Positions 44,947 through 52,540 of a stretch of 64,000 nucleotides of DNA are shown piece by piece (the first letter of the stretch is position 1; each line of letters opens with the position of its first letter). The translations under genes were made by a program, and so were the position numbers. The stretch is from Microcoleus vaginatus PCC 9802 (lineage in GTDB: Bacteria > Cyanobacteriota > Cyanobacteriia > Cyanobacteriales > Microcoleaceae): contig CP031740.1 of NCBI GenBank assembly GCA_022701275.1, positions 2,987,001-3,051,000 of the forward strand. Reading direction: 5' to 3'. The notes beneath the pieces are model-generated. The model had not been told where the DNA came from and made no database searches. It saw nothing but the letters and a program-made list of their open reading frames with translations.

Positions 44947-44992
44947 AGCGATAAAATGGCGATCGGATAGAGAAAGCTTTCTAGAAAGCTAA
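43715..44992 (+). CDS. tnpB: RNA-guided endonuclease TnpB
   Basis: A 425-residue TnpB/OrfB. RuvC motifs: GVDVGL (Asp201), FVEDLNL (Glu285) and DRDVAAAQ (Asp363/365). A zinc ribbon sits between motifs II and III (CPSC ... CSNC). The N-terminal MFNLTYEFKLKPT wedge domain is intact. It should cleave DNA guided by an omega-RNA made from the element's right end. A strong ribosome site GGAGG (43701-43705) precedes the ATG. The frame runs past the right end of the element: the last ~15 residues (KAIKWRSDRESFLES) come from flanking DNA, as the stop lies at 44990-44992. The catalytic set looks complete. Confidence 0.92.
   Translation: MFNLTYEFKLKPTAAQVAFFEDWLEQCRCVYNYALAERKHWFQSRSCQVNACSIRSEFIIRAQTKRPTYASQCKSLTAARANIPALCAVAVHVLQQTLRRLEKAFVSMWEQKHGFPRFKKAGAMRSFVFPQLGVNPVNNGVLKLPKIGFVKFHQSRPIPDGANIKQARIVRKASGWYVMLTLQWDVSVPSVMPHGEALGVDVGLTNFIATSNGLLVKRQKFFADAECKLKLLQKRVSRKKLGSNNWKKAQKKVAKLHEYVANCRKDWHWKLSHQLCKDVGMVFVEDLNLVGLSKAMLGKHCLDASWGQFFAILEQTCFKYGVYFQKVDARKTSQICPSCGLETGKKELSERIHSCSNCGYTTDRDVAAAQVVLIRGLAAVGHTVKMLSEGKFVGIPAKKESSYLKVRGVSKAIKWRSDRESFLES
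44780..44945 (+). ncRNA. Predicted omega-RNA (TnpB guide RNA) region
   Basis: In TnpB loci the scaffold of the guide RNA overlaps the 3' part of tnpB and ends at the element's right end. Here that end has the hairpin at 44916-44937 and then AGTGTCAA. The guide would be the next 16-20 bases of flanking DNA (from about 44946: AAGCGATAAAATGGCGATCG). Boundaries upstream are not visible from sequence alone. Confidence 0.45.
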
Positions 44993-45286
44993 AAAATCAG
45001 CATCAAATAGGTATTTTTTATAAATTTTGAGTAGAAAATTGGAGGTGCTTGCCGCTAAAACCTTTGGGGGTTGGTTCAAGCACAAGCGAAAGATAGAATT
45101 TCACTCTCCGACCTACAGACTCTATTTGTAGAATTGGCATCGGCCGGCCTTGCTCAACCCACCTGAGTAGAAAAAAAGACTTCTTGGGCAAGCTAGGAAT
45201 TTATAGCTACAAACGATAAAAATCTGAGTTTAAAAATGCCCGAAAATAAGTTAAGCTTAGATGAGAACGGTTGAAGAAAAATCAAA

Positions 45287-45940
45287 ATGTTGCAGCGACA
45301 CCCTTGGCCGCAGACAGTTGAAGAGGCGATCGCCATTCAAGAACAGCTTCGGTCAGAGGTAATTACCGCCCATCAACTGGACACAGTTCGGTACGTCGCC
45401 GGTGTAGATGTCGGCTACGACAGTGCAAACGATGTATCGCGGGCCGCTGTAACAGTTCTGAGCTTTCCCGACTTACAGTTGCAGCAGCAAGCTGTGGTTC
45501 GCAGTCCTACAACTTTTCCTTATATTCCGGGTTTCCTGTCTTTTCGAGAAGTGCCGGCAGTTCTCGAAGCTTTGGAAAATATTAGTTTGAGACCAGACTT
45601 GATATTGTGCGACGGTCAAGGACTAGCGCACCCCCGCAGATTCGGTCTTGCCTGCCATTTGGGGGTTTTGACAGGGATTGCCACGATCGGAGTTGCCAAA
45701 AATCGATTTATTGGAGAACATTCAGAAGTCGGACTCGACCGGGGCAGTTGGCAACCCTTGCTGTTGGAGGGATCAACAGTAGGAGCAGCGCTGAGGACGC
45801 AAACAGGGGTAAAGCCAATTTATGTTTCGATAGGTCATAAGGTAAACTTGATAACTGCGATCGAGTACGTCCTGCGCTGCGCCCCAAAATATCGCTTACC
45901 AGAAACAACTCGATCGGCAGACCAACTAACATCGGGATAA
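45287..45940 (+). CDS. nfi: Endonuclease V (deoxyinosine 3' endonuclease)
   Basis: A 217-residue enzyme of normal length. The conserved blocks are visible: YVAGVDVGYD (catalytic Asp), YIPGFLSFREVPAVLEAL (substrate wedge PYIPG), DLILCDGQGLAHPRRFGLACHLGVLTG (Asp and His of the active site), and IGVAKN. It nicks DNA one base 3' to deoxyinosine, repairing adenine deamination. It begins the plus-strand block after the TnpB element. A moderate hairpin with T-run follows the stop. Confidence 0.95.
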   Translation: MLQRHPWPQTVEEAIAIQEQLRSEVITAHQLDTVRYVAGVDVGYDSANDVSRAAVTVLSFPDLQLQQQAVVRSPTTFPYIPGFLSFREVPAVLEALENISLRPDLILCDGQGLAHPRRFGLACHLGVLTGIATIGVAKNRFIGEHSEVGLDRGSWQPLLLEGSTVGAALRTQTGVKPIYVSIGHKVNLITAIEYVLRCAPKYRLPETTRSADQLTSG

Positions 45941-45972
45941 CTGGCAAGCGCCGAAGGCATCAAAAAAAAAGT

Positions 45973-46015
45973 AAAAAGACCAAAAAAGCATCCGTCTTTG
46001 GACTTTTAATTTTTG
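45973..46015 (+). terminator. Probable terminator after nfi
   Basis: AAAAGACCAAA pairs with TTTGGACTTTT, with one central mismatch, and is followed by AATTTTTG. Confidence 0.4.
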
Positions 46016-46393
46016 AGGTGGCGCGGTTAAGTCAAAAAATCCTCTGAGTCTACTGCCAATCAGCTTTCGGTTCCATCCTTCCAGCGAACTAAAGAATGAC
46101 TATACCTGAGAAAGAGGTATAAAAGTTGGGGGGGTTTATAGAATGATTGAAAGACAGTAACCAGCTTAAAACATTGGCGGCTCTAACAATAGTGCCCGGG
46201 CGTGAACTATTTTTAGTTCACATTTGTAAATTATGAAAGAGGCATCCTGCGAGTTAAACCAAAAGCTTAGATTCGTCTGATGAGGTTTCATAATTTACCG
46301 TCGGATATCTCACCACTGACTGGGAGTAACCACGACAGTGGGAGGCGAAGGCGCGATCGAGCTAAAAAATCAGAAAAAAACAAGGAGACAGTC
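46016..46393. other. Intergenic region, no gene seen
   Basis: No gene seen between the nfi terminator and the KGG gene. A ribosome site (AAGGAG, 46382-46387) precedes the KGG start at 46394. In-frame codons upstream of that ATG are not family-like. Confidence 0.4.
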
Positions 46394-46624
46394 ATGGCTG
46401 AGAAAAGCAAACGCGGATTCGCTTCTATGGATGCAGAAAAACAGCGCGCAATTGCTAGCAAAGGCGGAAAAGCTGCACACGAGAAAGGAACTGCCCACGA
46501 ATTCACCCCTGAAGAAGCCAGACAAGCTGGTCAAAAAGGTGGCGAAGCTGTCAGCAGAAATCGCGAACACATGGCTCAAATTGGTCGCGAAGGCGGTCGG
46601 AAAAGCCGCAAGAGCGAAGCTTAA
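46394..46624 (+). CDS. KGG domain stress-induced protein
   Basis: A 76-residue basic, hydrophilic protein made mostly of two KGG-type units: GFASMDAEKQRAIASKGGKAAHEKGTAHEF and TPEEARQAGQKGGEAVSRNREHMAQIGREGG. KGG proteins (like Bacillus GsiB and E. coli YciG) are glycine-rich, LEA-like and induced by desiccation, glucose starvation or general stress. The start at 46394 is fixed by a good ribosome site (AAGGAG) 7 bases upstream and by the family N-terminus. No membrane or signal segment is present. Confidence 0.87.
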   Translation: MAEKSKRGFASMDAEKQRAIASKGGKAAHEKGTAHEFTPEEARQAGQKGGEAVSRNREHMAQIGREGGRKSRKSEA

Positions 46625-47286
46625 GTCTCTCAAGGCTGGTGCTGTAATGAAAGATTGCACAGTTGCAGCGTTAGAGATAGCACTAGGACAGTGAACGTTT
46701 GAGGAGGTGGGGCGATCGAAGTTACCGAGGTAGTTCGATCGCCTAACCTCCAAAATTCGTCACTAGCGCCCTACAGCCTCGCAAATGTGAAAACCCCACA
46801 GGAATTAGTTTTTAGCAATCCCTGGCAAACCTTGAACAGCAATTTTTTAACCAAGCTGCACTGCGGTCAATAATTTTGGGGGAAAGAAAAGCTGATGAGA
46901 AGTAGTCAGAAGACAGAATTCAGAATTCAGAATACCCCATGCCTGAAGTCAGGTGTAACTTCAGGGAAAGAATTTTTTGTATTCCACGATTAAAATCGGG
47001 GGCCTTAAACCCCGATTCTCCATCCTGTCGCACACAATCTATTCTGGATTCTGGCTCCTAAATTCTGAATTCTTCTTCGGTAAGCGCGATTCAGTCTCTC
47101 AAAAAAAGCCAATACAAGCACTAAAAGCCCCGAACTCAGGGCTTTTTTGTATAGCTGCACATAATATTTTTAGAAGTTCGATCGAGTCGGCCCCAATAAT
47201 TATAATTAAGTTTTTTGGTGAGGAACTCCGTCCTCAAAATAAATCAGTTAATATTTTTTTATATTTTTGAGCAAACCTATACAATC
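46625..47286. other. Long intergenic region with hairpins
   Basis: 662 bases without a convincing gene. It contains several repeat-like hairpins: CCTGAAGTCAGG ... CTTCAGG (46942-46968) and AATCGGGGGCC ... CCCCGATT (46993-47017). A strong terminator lies at 47124-47150, about 500 bases after the KGG stop. A small RNA ending there is possible. Confidence 0.4.
47124..47150 (+). terminator. Orphan intrinsic terminator
   Basis: AAAAGCCC pairs with GGGCTTTT around CGAACTCA, then TTTG. It lies far from the nearest upstream gene on this strand. Confidence 0.65.
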
Positions 47287-47817
47287 ATGACAAACCAGCT
47301 AACTTTAGCATGGACAGAAGCTGGGGTGCGTCAAACTCGAACAATTCAAAACGGAGAGCCGAGCAAAAATCCGGGAACCGTGAGGCTAGGGCGCGATCCG
47401 GCGAAGTGCGATATAGTATTTTCGCATCCCAGCGTATCGGGGCTGCACGTTGAAATATTTTTTAATCAGGAATTGCAGGAGTATGCAGTGCGGAATTTGC
47501 GCGAAAGCAATCCGCCGCTGGTAGATGGAAAAATTCTCGCCCGAGGCGAAGCAAAATTGAACTCGGGAAGTCACATCCATTTAGGGCAAGTGCAAATCGA
47601 GGTGGTGAATGTGACGGAGGTGCAGGTAGCCGCGCCCCAGACAGTTTTGCTGTCTGGGCCTCCCGCACCTGGTAATTTTCAGCCGACGGGGCCTTCAAAA
47701 TATGGTTTGCAGTGTCCCAAATGCAGCCGAATTTCGTCTTACGCGCAGTTGAATGCGGGGTGTCCGTGGTGCGGTACTTCTTTGGCGGCGGCGGCGAGTG
47801 TGGTGATGTCTCCGTGA
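47287..47817 (+). CDS. FHA domain protein with C-terminal zinc ribbon
   Basis: A 176-residue protein from ATG 47287 (MTNQLTLAWTEAGVRQTR); the frame extends upstream but without family-like sequence. An FHA domain occupies residues 1-105 with GRDPAKCDIVFSHPSVSGLHVEI (phosphothreonine-binding GR and SxxH) and YAVRNLRESNPPLVDGK. A Pro-rich linker leads to a zinc ribbon CPKC ... CPWCG. It likely recognises phosphothreonine on a partner. It is 102 bases before a second FHA gene, so the two probably work together in a Ser/Thr-kinase-related pathway. Confidence 0.86.
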   Translation: MTNQLTLAWTEAGVRQTRTIQNGEPSKNPGTVRLGRDPAKCDIVFSHPSVSGLHVEIFFNQELQEYAVRNLRESNPPLVDGKILARGEAKLNSGSHIHLGQVQIEVVNVTEVQVAAPQTVLLSGPPAPGNFQPTGPSKYGLQCPKCSRISSYAQLNAGCPWCGTSLAAAASVVMSP

Positions 47818-47919
47818 GGGTTTGAAAAAGGGAAAATCGGGCTATGCGCTAAACACTCTCAACTTCAAAAATCTTTTTTTGCAGAAAGCTCAAAGCCGAC
47901 GGCTGATGTTTAAAAAATC

Positions 47920-49923
47920 ATGAATTCTCAACCCTTGCGCCTGCGACTGACTTGGACAGATACAGCTACGGGGGATTGTCGATCCCCGATACTCGACTTA
48001 CCCATCGCTTTGGGACGAATTTTTGAAGCTATGCCCCCCACAATCAACGGGGAACGAGTTTCTCGAATTGCCCTCAGCAGCAGTCAAGTTTCTCGCTTCC
48101 ACGCAGTGATTGGCACCGAAGGCAACAGTATTCTACTTACTGACACGGGTAGCCGCAACGGTACTTTTGTTAACGGCATTCGCCAAACCCGTTGCGTGCT
48201 GGCAAACGGGGATATGCTGCAAGTTGGGCCCTACGCGATCGGCATTTCTTTTGCTGTGAATTCCCCTGAAACGCCTTCGGTCAATTTTCACATTTTCTTT
48301 AACCCGCAGACCAATGGGCCAGATCCCGCATTGAACCAGCCAATAATGTTGCAGCTTCCTCAAACAAGTAGTAGGGGAGAATTTCCGCCGATCGCATTTT
48401 TGCAAGCTTCTCAAGTGTCAATGCGATCGCTCCAATCTAGGGGACTCCCTGTGACAGAAGTTGAGTGGGCTGCCGTTGGCGGTGGTTTAGGCAGCTTTAT
48501 TTGGGTGGATTTGCTGAGAATTTGCGGCGTGAAAATTGAGCGAATTGCGGTTTTGGGTCTGGAAAACCAGCCTTACGCCCGCTATCTGCGTCTGTGCCTC
48601 AATTCTCAAATTCCGCTGCGCGAACGCCTACGATCGAATTCTGACTCTTGTCCAGACAACATTTGGGGGTGGCCTCCCTATGCTTTGCGGGAAGCTTGGC
48701 AGGAAGTGCTCAAGGGGCGTTTGGGGATGTCGTTGAAGTTGATGTGGCAGGTGTTTGCTGAACCGACTTTTGCCGAAACTTATACGCCTCGCGCGGGTAA
48801 TGTGTTTGATTCTATTGACAGGGAAGTCGATCGAATTGGGTGGAATCAGATGTTTCGCTACGGTAGAGTGCGGGGAATTCGCAAAACAGATGACGGCAGG
48901 TACGCGATCGCTTATTCTCGATCGGATGCGGATCACCGCGAGCACGCTTTTTTAATCGCCAAATACGTACACTTAGCCACCGGCTATCCCGCCATTCAAT
49001 TTCTGCCCGACTTGCAAGCTTACCGCGAAAAAACCCAGGATTTTGAGTCGGTTGTCAACGCTTATGAAAGCCACGACGGCGTTTACGAAAAGTTGGAGGC
49101 CAGCGGCGGCAGCGTGTTAATTAGAGGTCGGGGAATTGTGGCTTCCCGCGTGGTGCAGCGAATTTACGAAGCGCGACAGCGGAACCGCAACATTCAAGTA
49201 TTGCATTTGATGCGATCGCCCAAACCTCAAGGTAACAAATTTAAACTCGCTCAGCGAAGAGTCGAAAATCACTACGAATTTCAACCTTTCAACTGGCCAA
49301 AAGCTTGCTGGGGCGGGGAACTTCGCGTACTTTTGGAACAAGCCGCCCCGGAATTGCGGCCGCAGTTGCTCACAGACTGGGGCGGCACTACCACAGCCCA
49401 GCGCAGCGACTGGCGGCGGATTGTCAAAGAAGGTTTAAGTCAAGGATGGTATCAAATTACCTTCGGTGAAGTCGAGCGAGTCGAGCGCGACAGTCAAAAC
49501 CGCACAGTGACGTACATTCAGGAGAAGGAACTCAAGGGGCAAATTAAGTTAGAAGCTGATTTTATTATTGATGCTACGGGTTTGGACGCTAAGGTAAAAA
49601 CCAGTCCCCTGTTAAACGATTTGGTAGCTCAATATAATCTTCCCCTCAACGGTTTGGGGCGACTGAGTGTTAACAACGATTTTGAAGTACCCGAATTGCG
49701 GAATTCTTCTGGTAGCAACACAGAAGGCCGGGTATACGCAGCAGGCGCGATTACTTTGGGGGGGCCTTACGCGCCCGTAGACAGTTTTTTGGGCTTGCAA
49801 TACGCCGCCTTGCGTTCGGTTGAAAGTCTGGCCGCCAACCGAGTTCCTGGTGTGCGGAAATTGAGCGTTTGGCGATCGTTCGTGCAGTGGTGGAAGTGGA
49901 TTTTAAATAAATCTCCCGACTAA
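47920..49923 (+). CDS. FHA domain fused to FAD/NAD(P)-dependent oxidoreductase
   Basis: A 667-residue fusion. Residues 1-125 are an FHA domain (ALGRIFEAMPPTINGERVSRIALSSSQVSRFHAVIG ... GSRNGTFVNGIR). Residues 165-640 are a flavoprotein: a Gly-rich VGGGLGSF dinucleotide motif near 190, an ATGYP motif typical of FAD-dependent monooxygenases, DFIIDATGLDA, and the closing GRVYAAGAITLGGPYAPVDSFLG. This is the flavin-containing/L-ornithine-hydroxylase-like layout. Phospho-dependent binding joined to a redox enzyme is unusual and points to regulation by protein kinases. The substrate is unknown. It follows the FHA/zinc-ribbon gene closely. Confidence 0.88.
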   Translation: MNSQPLRLRLTWTDTATGDCRSPILDLPIALGRIFEAMPPTINGERVSRIALSSSQVSRFHAVIGTEGNSILLTDTGSRNGTFVNGIRQTRCVLANGDMLQVGPYAIGISFAVNSPETPSVNFHIFFNPQTNGPDPALNQPIMLQLPQTSSRGEFPPIAFLQASQVSMRSLQSRGLPVTEVEWAAVGGGLGSFIWVDLLRICGVKIERIAVLGLENQPYARYLRLCLNSQIPLRERLRSNSDSCPDNIWGWPPYALREAWQEVLKGRLGMSLKLMWQVFAEPTFAETYTPRAGNVFDSIDREVDRIGWNQMFRYGRVRGIRKTDDGRYAIAYSRSDADHREHAFLIAKYVHLATGYPAIQFLPDLQAYREKTQDFESVVNAYESHDGVYEKLEASGGSVLIRGRGIVASRVVQRIYEARQRNRNIQVLHLMRSPKPQGNKFKLAQRRVENHYEFQPFNWPKACWGGELRVLLEQAAPELRPQLLTDWGGTTTAQRSDWRRIVKEGLSQGWYQITFGEVERVERDSQNRTVTYIQEKELKGQIKLEADFIIDATGLDAKVKTSPLLNDLVAQYNLPLNGLGRLSVNNDFEVPELRNSSGSNTEGRVYAAGAITLGGPYAPVDSFLGLQYAALRSVESLAANRVPGVRKLSVWRSFVQWWKWILNKSPD

Positions 49924-49984
49924 CTTGAAAGACGAAGTTCGGCAACGAGGAATGTACGGGATTTAATGGATTTAACTGAGATAT

Positions 49985-50091
49985 TGCAGTATTGTCAATT
50001 ACTTGTTTAGGAACAGGCAAGATGCCTGTTCCACAAGAGATGAATTTTATTGTGGAACAGGCATCTTGCCTGTTCTTAAGAATGGTGCAAC
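49985..50091. repeat. MITE-like inverted repeat, ~107 bp
   Basis: Outer TTGCA-type ends and inner arms GAACAGGCAAGATGCCTGTT and AACAGGCATCTTGCCTGTTC. Same family as the copies at 58673 and 58802. Confidence 0.6.
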
Positions 50092-50121
50092 ATCTCAGAT
50101 TTAATAGATTTAACTGAGATA

Positions 50122-50223
50122 TTGCACTATTTCAATAGTTTTTTTACGGGCGGGCAGGATGCCTACCTCACAATAAAACTCACTATTTGTGGAACAGGCA
50201 TCTTGCCTGTTCTTGAAAATGGT
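50122..50223. repeat. MITE-like inverted repeat, degenerate copy
   Basis: The right arm GGAACAGGCATCTTGCCTGT is intact. The left arm (GGGCGGGCAGGATGCCTACC) has drifted. Confidence 0.5.
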
Positions 50224-50267
50224 AAAAAAAAATGTCATATTTAACTGATTTAAACGAGGTTCCCATT

Positions 50268-50342
50268 CAATCTAAAATCTAAAATCCACAATCTAAAATC
50301 GAACAACCTTCCCATTCAATCTAAAATCTAAAATCTAAAATC
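50268..50342. repeat. AATCTAA heptamer STRR, two blocks
   Basis: Two copies of CCCATTCAATCTAAAATCTA-type blocks, ending 2 bases before the ATG at 50345. Same unit as 7988-8020. Confidence 0.65.
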
Positions 50343-50344
50343 GC

Positions 50345-50773
50345 ATGACTCCCACATTATTCGGCCGTTGGCAAACTCGGTTACTGTTATTTGCAACCGT
50401 AGGCGTTTTAGTAACGCTGCCCTTTTTTCTGGGTTTAATTACCTCCCAATCAGGCTCAATCTTTTTCTGGATTTTAGGGTATGTAGCGATTTTTGGCATC
50501 TGCTGGGATGCTTTATATATATACATCCAGCAGTTCCGCTGGGATCGAGATTGGCCCGGCGCGTTTCAATTACTCGCTGGAATTTGGGAAGCACTTTTTG
50601 TGTTATTTTTAATCCAAATTATCGGTTTGCCCGGGATACCTGCACAAGATTTTGACTTGGGAGCTTTTGCTTTGCATTATAGTTTAGTGTGGCTGGCTAT
50701 TTATCTGGCATCCCAAACACTGATGCGGATTTTGTTTCCCCACTGGCGTTTCCGAGGCGGGCAATGGTTGTAA
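50345..50773 (+). CDS. Small hypothetical membrane protein
   Basis: A 142-residue protein with four likely membrane helices: LLLFATVGVLVTLPFFLGLI, GSIFFWILGYVAIFGICWDAL, LLAGIWEALFVLFLIQIIGLP and HYSLVWLAIYLASQTLMRIL. Loops are short; one has IYIQQFRWDRDW. The C-terminus is basic (HWRFRGGQWL). I do not recognise a family. No ribosome site is obvious because a heptamer repeat abuts the ATG. It precedes the orphan methyltransferase by about 180 bases, with no sign of a shared function. Confidence 0.7.
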   Translation: MTPTLFGRWQTRLLLFATVGVLVTLPFFLGLITSQSGSIFFWILGYVAIFGICWDALYIYIQQFRWDRDWPGAFQLLAGIWEALFVLFLIQIIGLPGIPAQDFDLGAFALHYSLVWLAIYLASQTLMRILFPHWRFRGGQWL

Positions 50774-50953
50774 TAATACCTATAGGGGCGGTTTTTACTT
50801 ACAATAATCGCCTCAAACCAATAATCTAATAAACCCGCCCCGGCTATTCTACCAATTCCCAATTCCCTACAGAATTTACAGTCAGGTGTACCCATCCCTA
50901 GGCACCCAACATAATTTATAGTAAGCTCAATTCAAAATTGCTGTGATCCTTCA

Positions 50954-52096
50954 ATGCACCGTCCTCCTTGTATTTTCTCATTTTTTTCGGGTTCTGGCTT
51001 GCTCGATCTGGGTTTTGAGTCGATCGGCTTTAATGTAGCGTATGTCAATGAAATTTTCCCACCTTTCATGCAAGCATACCGCTATTCTCGGCAGTGCCTG
51101 AATTTGCCGCTACCAGAATACGGATATTGCGAAGGAGAGGAAGCAGATGTAACTCGACTTGTAGGGGGAGCACCAGCTTTTCGGTTGCGGGAATTGATGC
51201 AGGATGCCCGCAAGCATCACGATATTGTGGGGTTTATCGCGGGACCGCCTTGTCCTGACTTTTCTATTGGTGGCAAAAACCGGGGTGGGGAAGGAGATAA
51301 AGGTCAACTTTCAGCTTCATACATTGAATTGATTTGTCAGCAGCAGCCAGATTTCTTTTTATTTGAAAATGTCAAAGGTTTGTGGAGAACCAAAAAACAT
51401 AAAGCTTTTTACGGCGAACTAAAACATCAGTTGGCTGATTCGGGATACGTTTTTGCCGAACGTTTAATTAATGCGATAGAATACGGTGTGCCACAAGATA
51501 GGGATAGAATTATTTTGATTGGAATTAGAAGAAACCTTGTCAAAAATCTGGGCATTTCCCTAGAGGAAAAAAGCCCAATGTTAGCAGAAAGTTTATTTCC
51601 TTGGCAAAGTCAGGTATTATATCCCAAATCAGAAATTTTTTCTCATCCTTGGCCTAAGAGAACCGCCTTTGCAGATGATGGTTTCGTGCCTTGTCCTGAG
51701 GGCATTCCCCAAGATTTAACGGTAGAATTTTGGTTCCAAAGAAATGACGTTCTCAACCATCCCAATGCCACACACTATTTCCAACCCAAAGCAGGCCTTA
51801 AGCGGTTTGCTTCCGTTGATGAAGGAGATGATTCAAAAAAATCTTTCAAGCGATTGCACCGATGGCGTTATTCGCCAACAGCTTGTTACGGCAATAACGA
51901 AGTTCACTTGCACCCTTACAAACTTCGTCGGCTTTCTGTTGCAGAAACACTGGCTATTCAGTCACTGCCAAAAGATTTTGCACTGCCGGCAAAGATGACG
52001 TTGACTAATATGTTTAAAACTGTTGGCAATGGGGTTCCTTATTTGGCTGCACAAGGTATTGCCAAAACAATTTTACAGTTTTTACAGACAAAATAA
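50954..52096 (+). CDS. DNA (cytosine-5)-methyltransferase, orphan
   Basis: A 380-residue C5 methyltransferase. Motif I FSFFSGSGLLDLGFE (AdoMet), catalytic motif IV GPPCPDFSIGG (Cys nucleophile), motif VI FFLFENVKGLW, motif VIII YGVPQDRDRIILIGIRR and C-terminal motif X NMFKTVGNGVPYLAAQGIA are all intact. The variable target-recognition region lies at about 200-310. No restriction endonuclease is adjacent; the next gene is miaB. It may be an orphan, perhaps protecting or regulating at common cyanobacterial sites; the recognition site cannot be read from sequence. Confidence 0.94.
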   Translation: MHRPPCIFSFFSGSGLLDLGFESIGFNVAYVNEIFPPFMQAYRYSRQCLNLPLPEYGYCEGEEADVTRLVGGAPAFRLRELMQDARKHHDIVGFIAGPPCPDFSIGGKNRGGEGDKGQLSASYIELICQQQPDFFLFENVKGLWRTKKHKAFYGELKHQLADSGYVFAERLINAIEYGVPQDRDRIILIGIRRNLVKNLGISLEEKSPMLAESLFPWQSQVLYPKSEIFSHPWPKRTAFADDGFVPCPEGIPQDLTVEFWFQRNDVLNHPNATHYFQPKAGLKRFASVDEGDDSKKSFKRLHRWRYSPTACYGNNEVHLHPYKLRRLSVAETLAIQSLPKDFALPAKMTLTNMFKTVGNGVPYLAAQGIAKTILQFLQTK

Positions 52097-52540
52097 ATAG
52101 AGAAATACGCCCAAATAAACCTTAGCATCAGCACTTTCGCTGTGGTGCGTGAGGGCGAGGAATTTTTGAATTCAAACTGTTGTGAGATTTTTAACACTCA
52201 CCCACGGCCCCAACTACATTTTTGTGCCTGACGCGCGGTTTAAGATTGATTGTCGGTGGCGCAAGTTACTAGCCGCGCCTCACACACCCTACAGATTTGT
52301 GAAAGTGGTTTTTTTAAGAGACAAGATTGTATGGCTTCGCCAACTATTTTCAAGGGCATTTGCGTTTATCTGCTCTTTCCCCTATCCATTAAAGATTTAT
52401 GCAATAAGTCTAATAAACAGCCGAGGGTGCTGAGAAAGAGAAAAGACGGAGAAAAATAAAAGTTCACAAAGGGTTTAGACTTGTTATATAATAGTTGGTT
52501 AAGGTTGAAAACCTATATTTTTTATTGCCTGCAATTCGCC
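52097..52540. other. Intergenic region, no gene seen
   Basis: 444 bases after the methyltransferase. Small frames here have no protein-like content. No restriction enzyme gene is found, which supports the orphan status of the methyltransferase. The end provides the miaB leader. Confidence 0.4.

Noticed and set aside
46977-47270. 97-residue plus-strand frame in the KGG-FHA gap
   Set aside because: It runs through hairpins and a terminator and has no protein-like pattern.
50268-50342. Short regular repeats as a CRISPR-like array
   Set aside because: Units are 7 bases without spacers; this is a tandem heptamer repeat.
52182-52459. Small frames after the methyltransferase as a possible restriction enzyme
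   Set aside because: No PD-(D/E)xK, HNH or PLD motif is present and the content is not protein-like.
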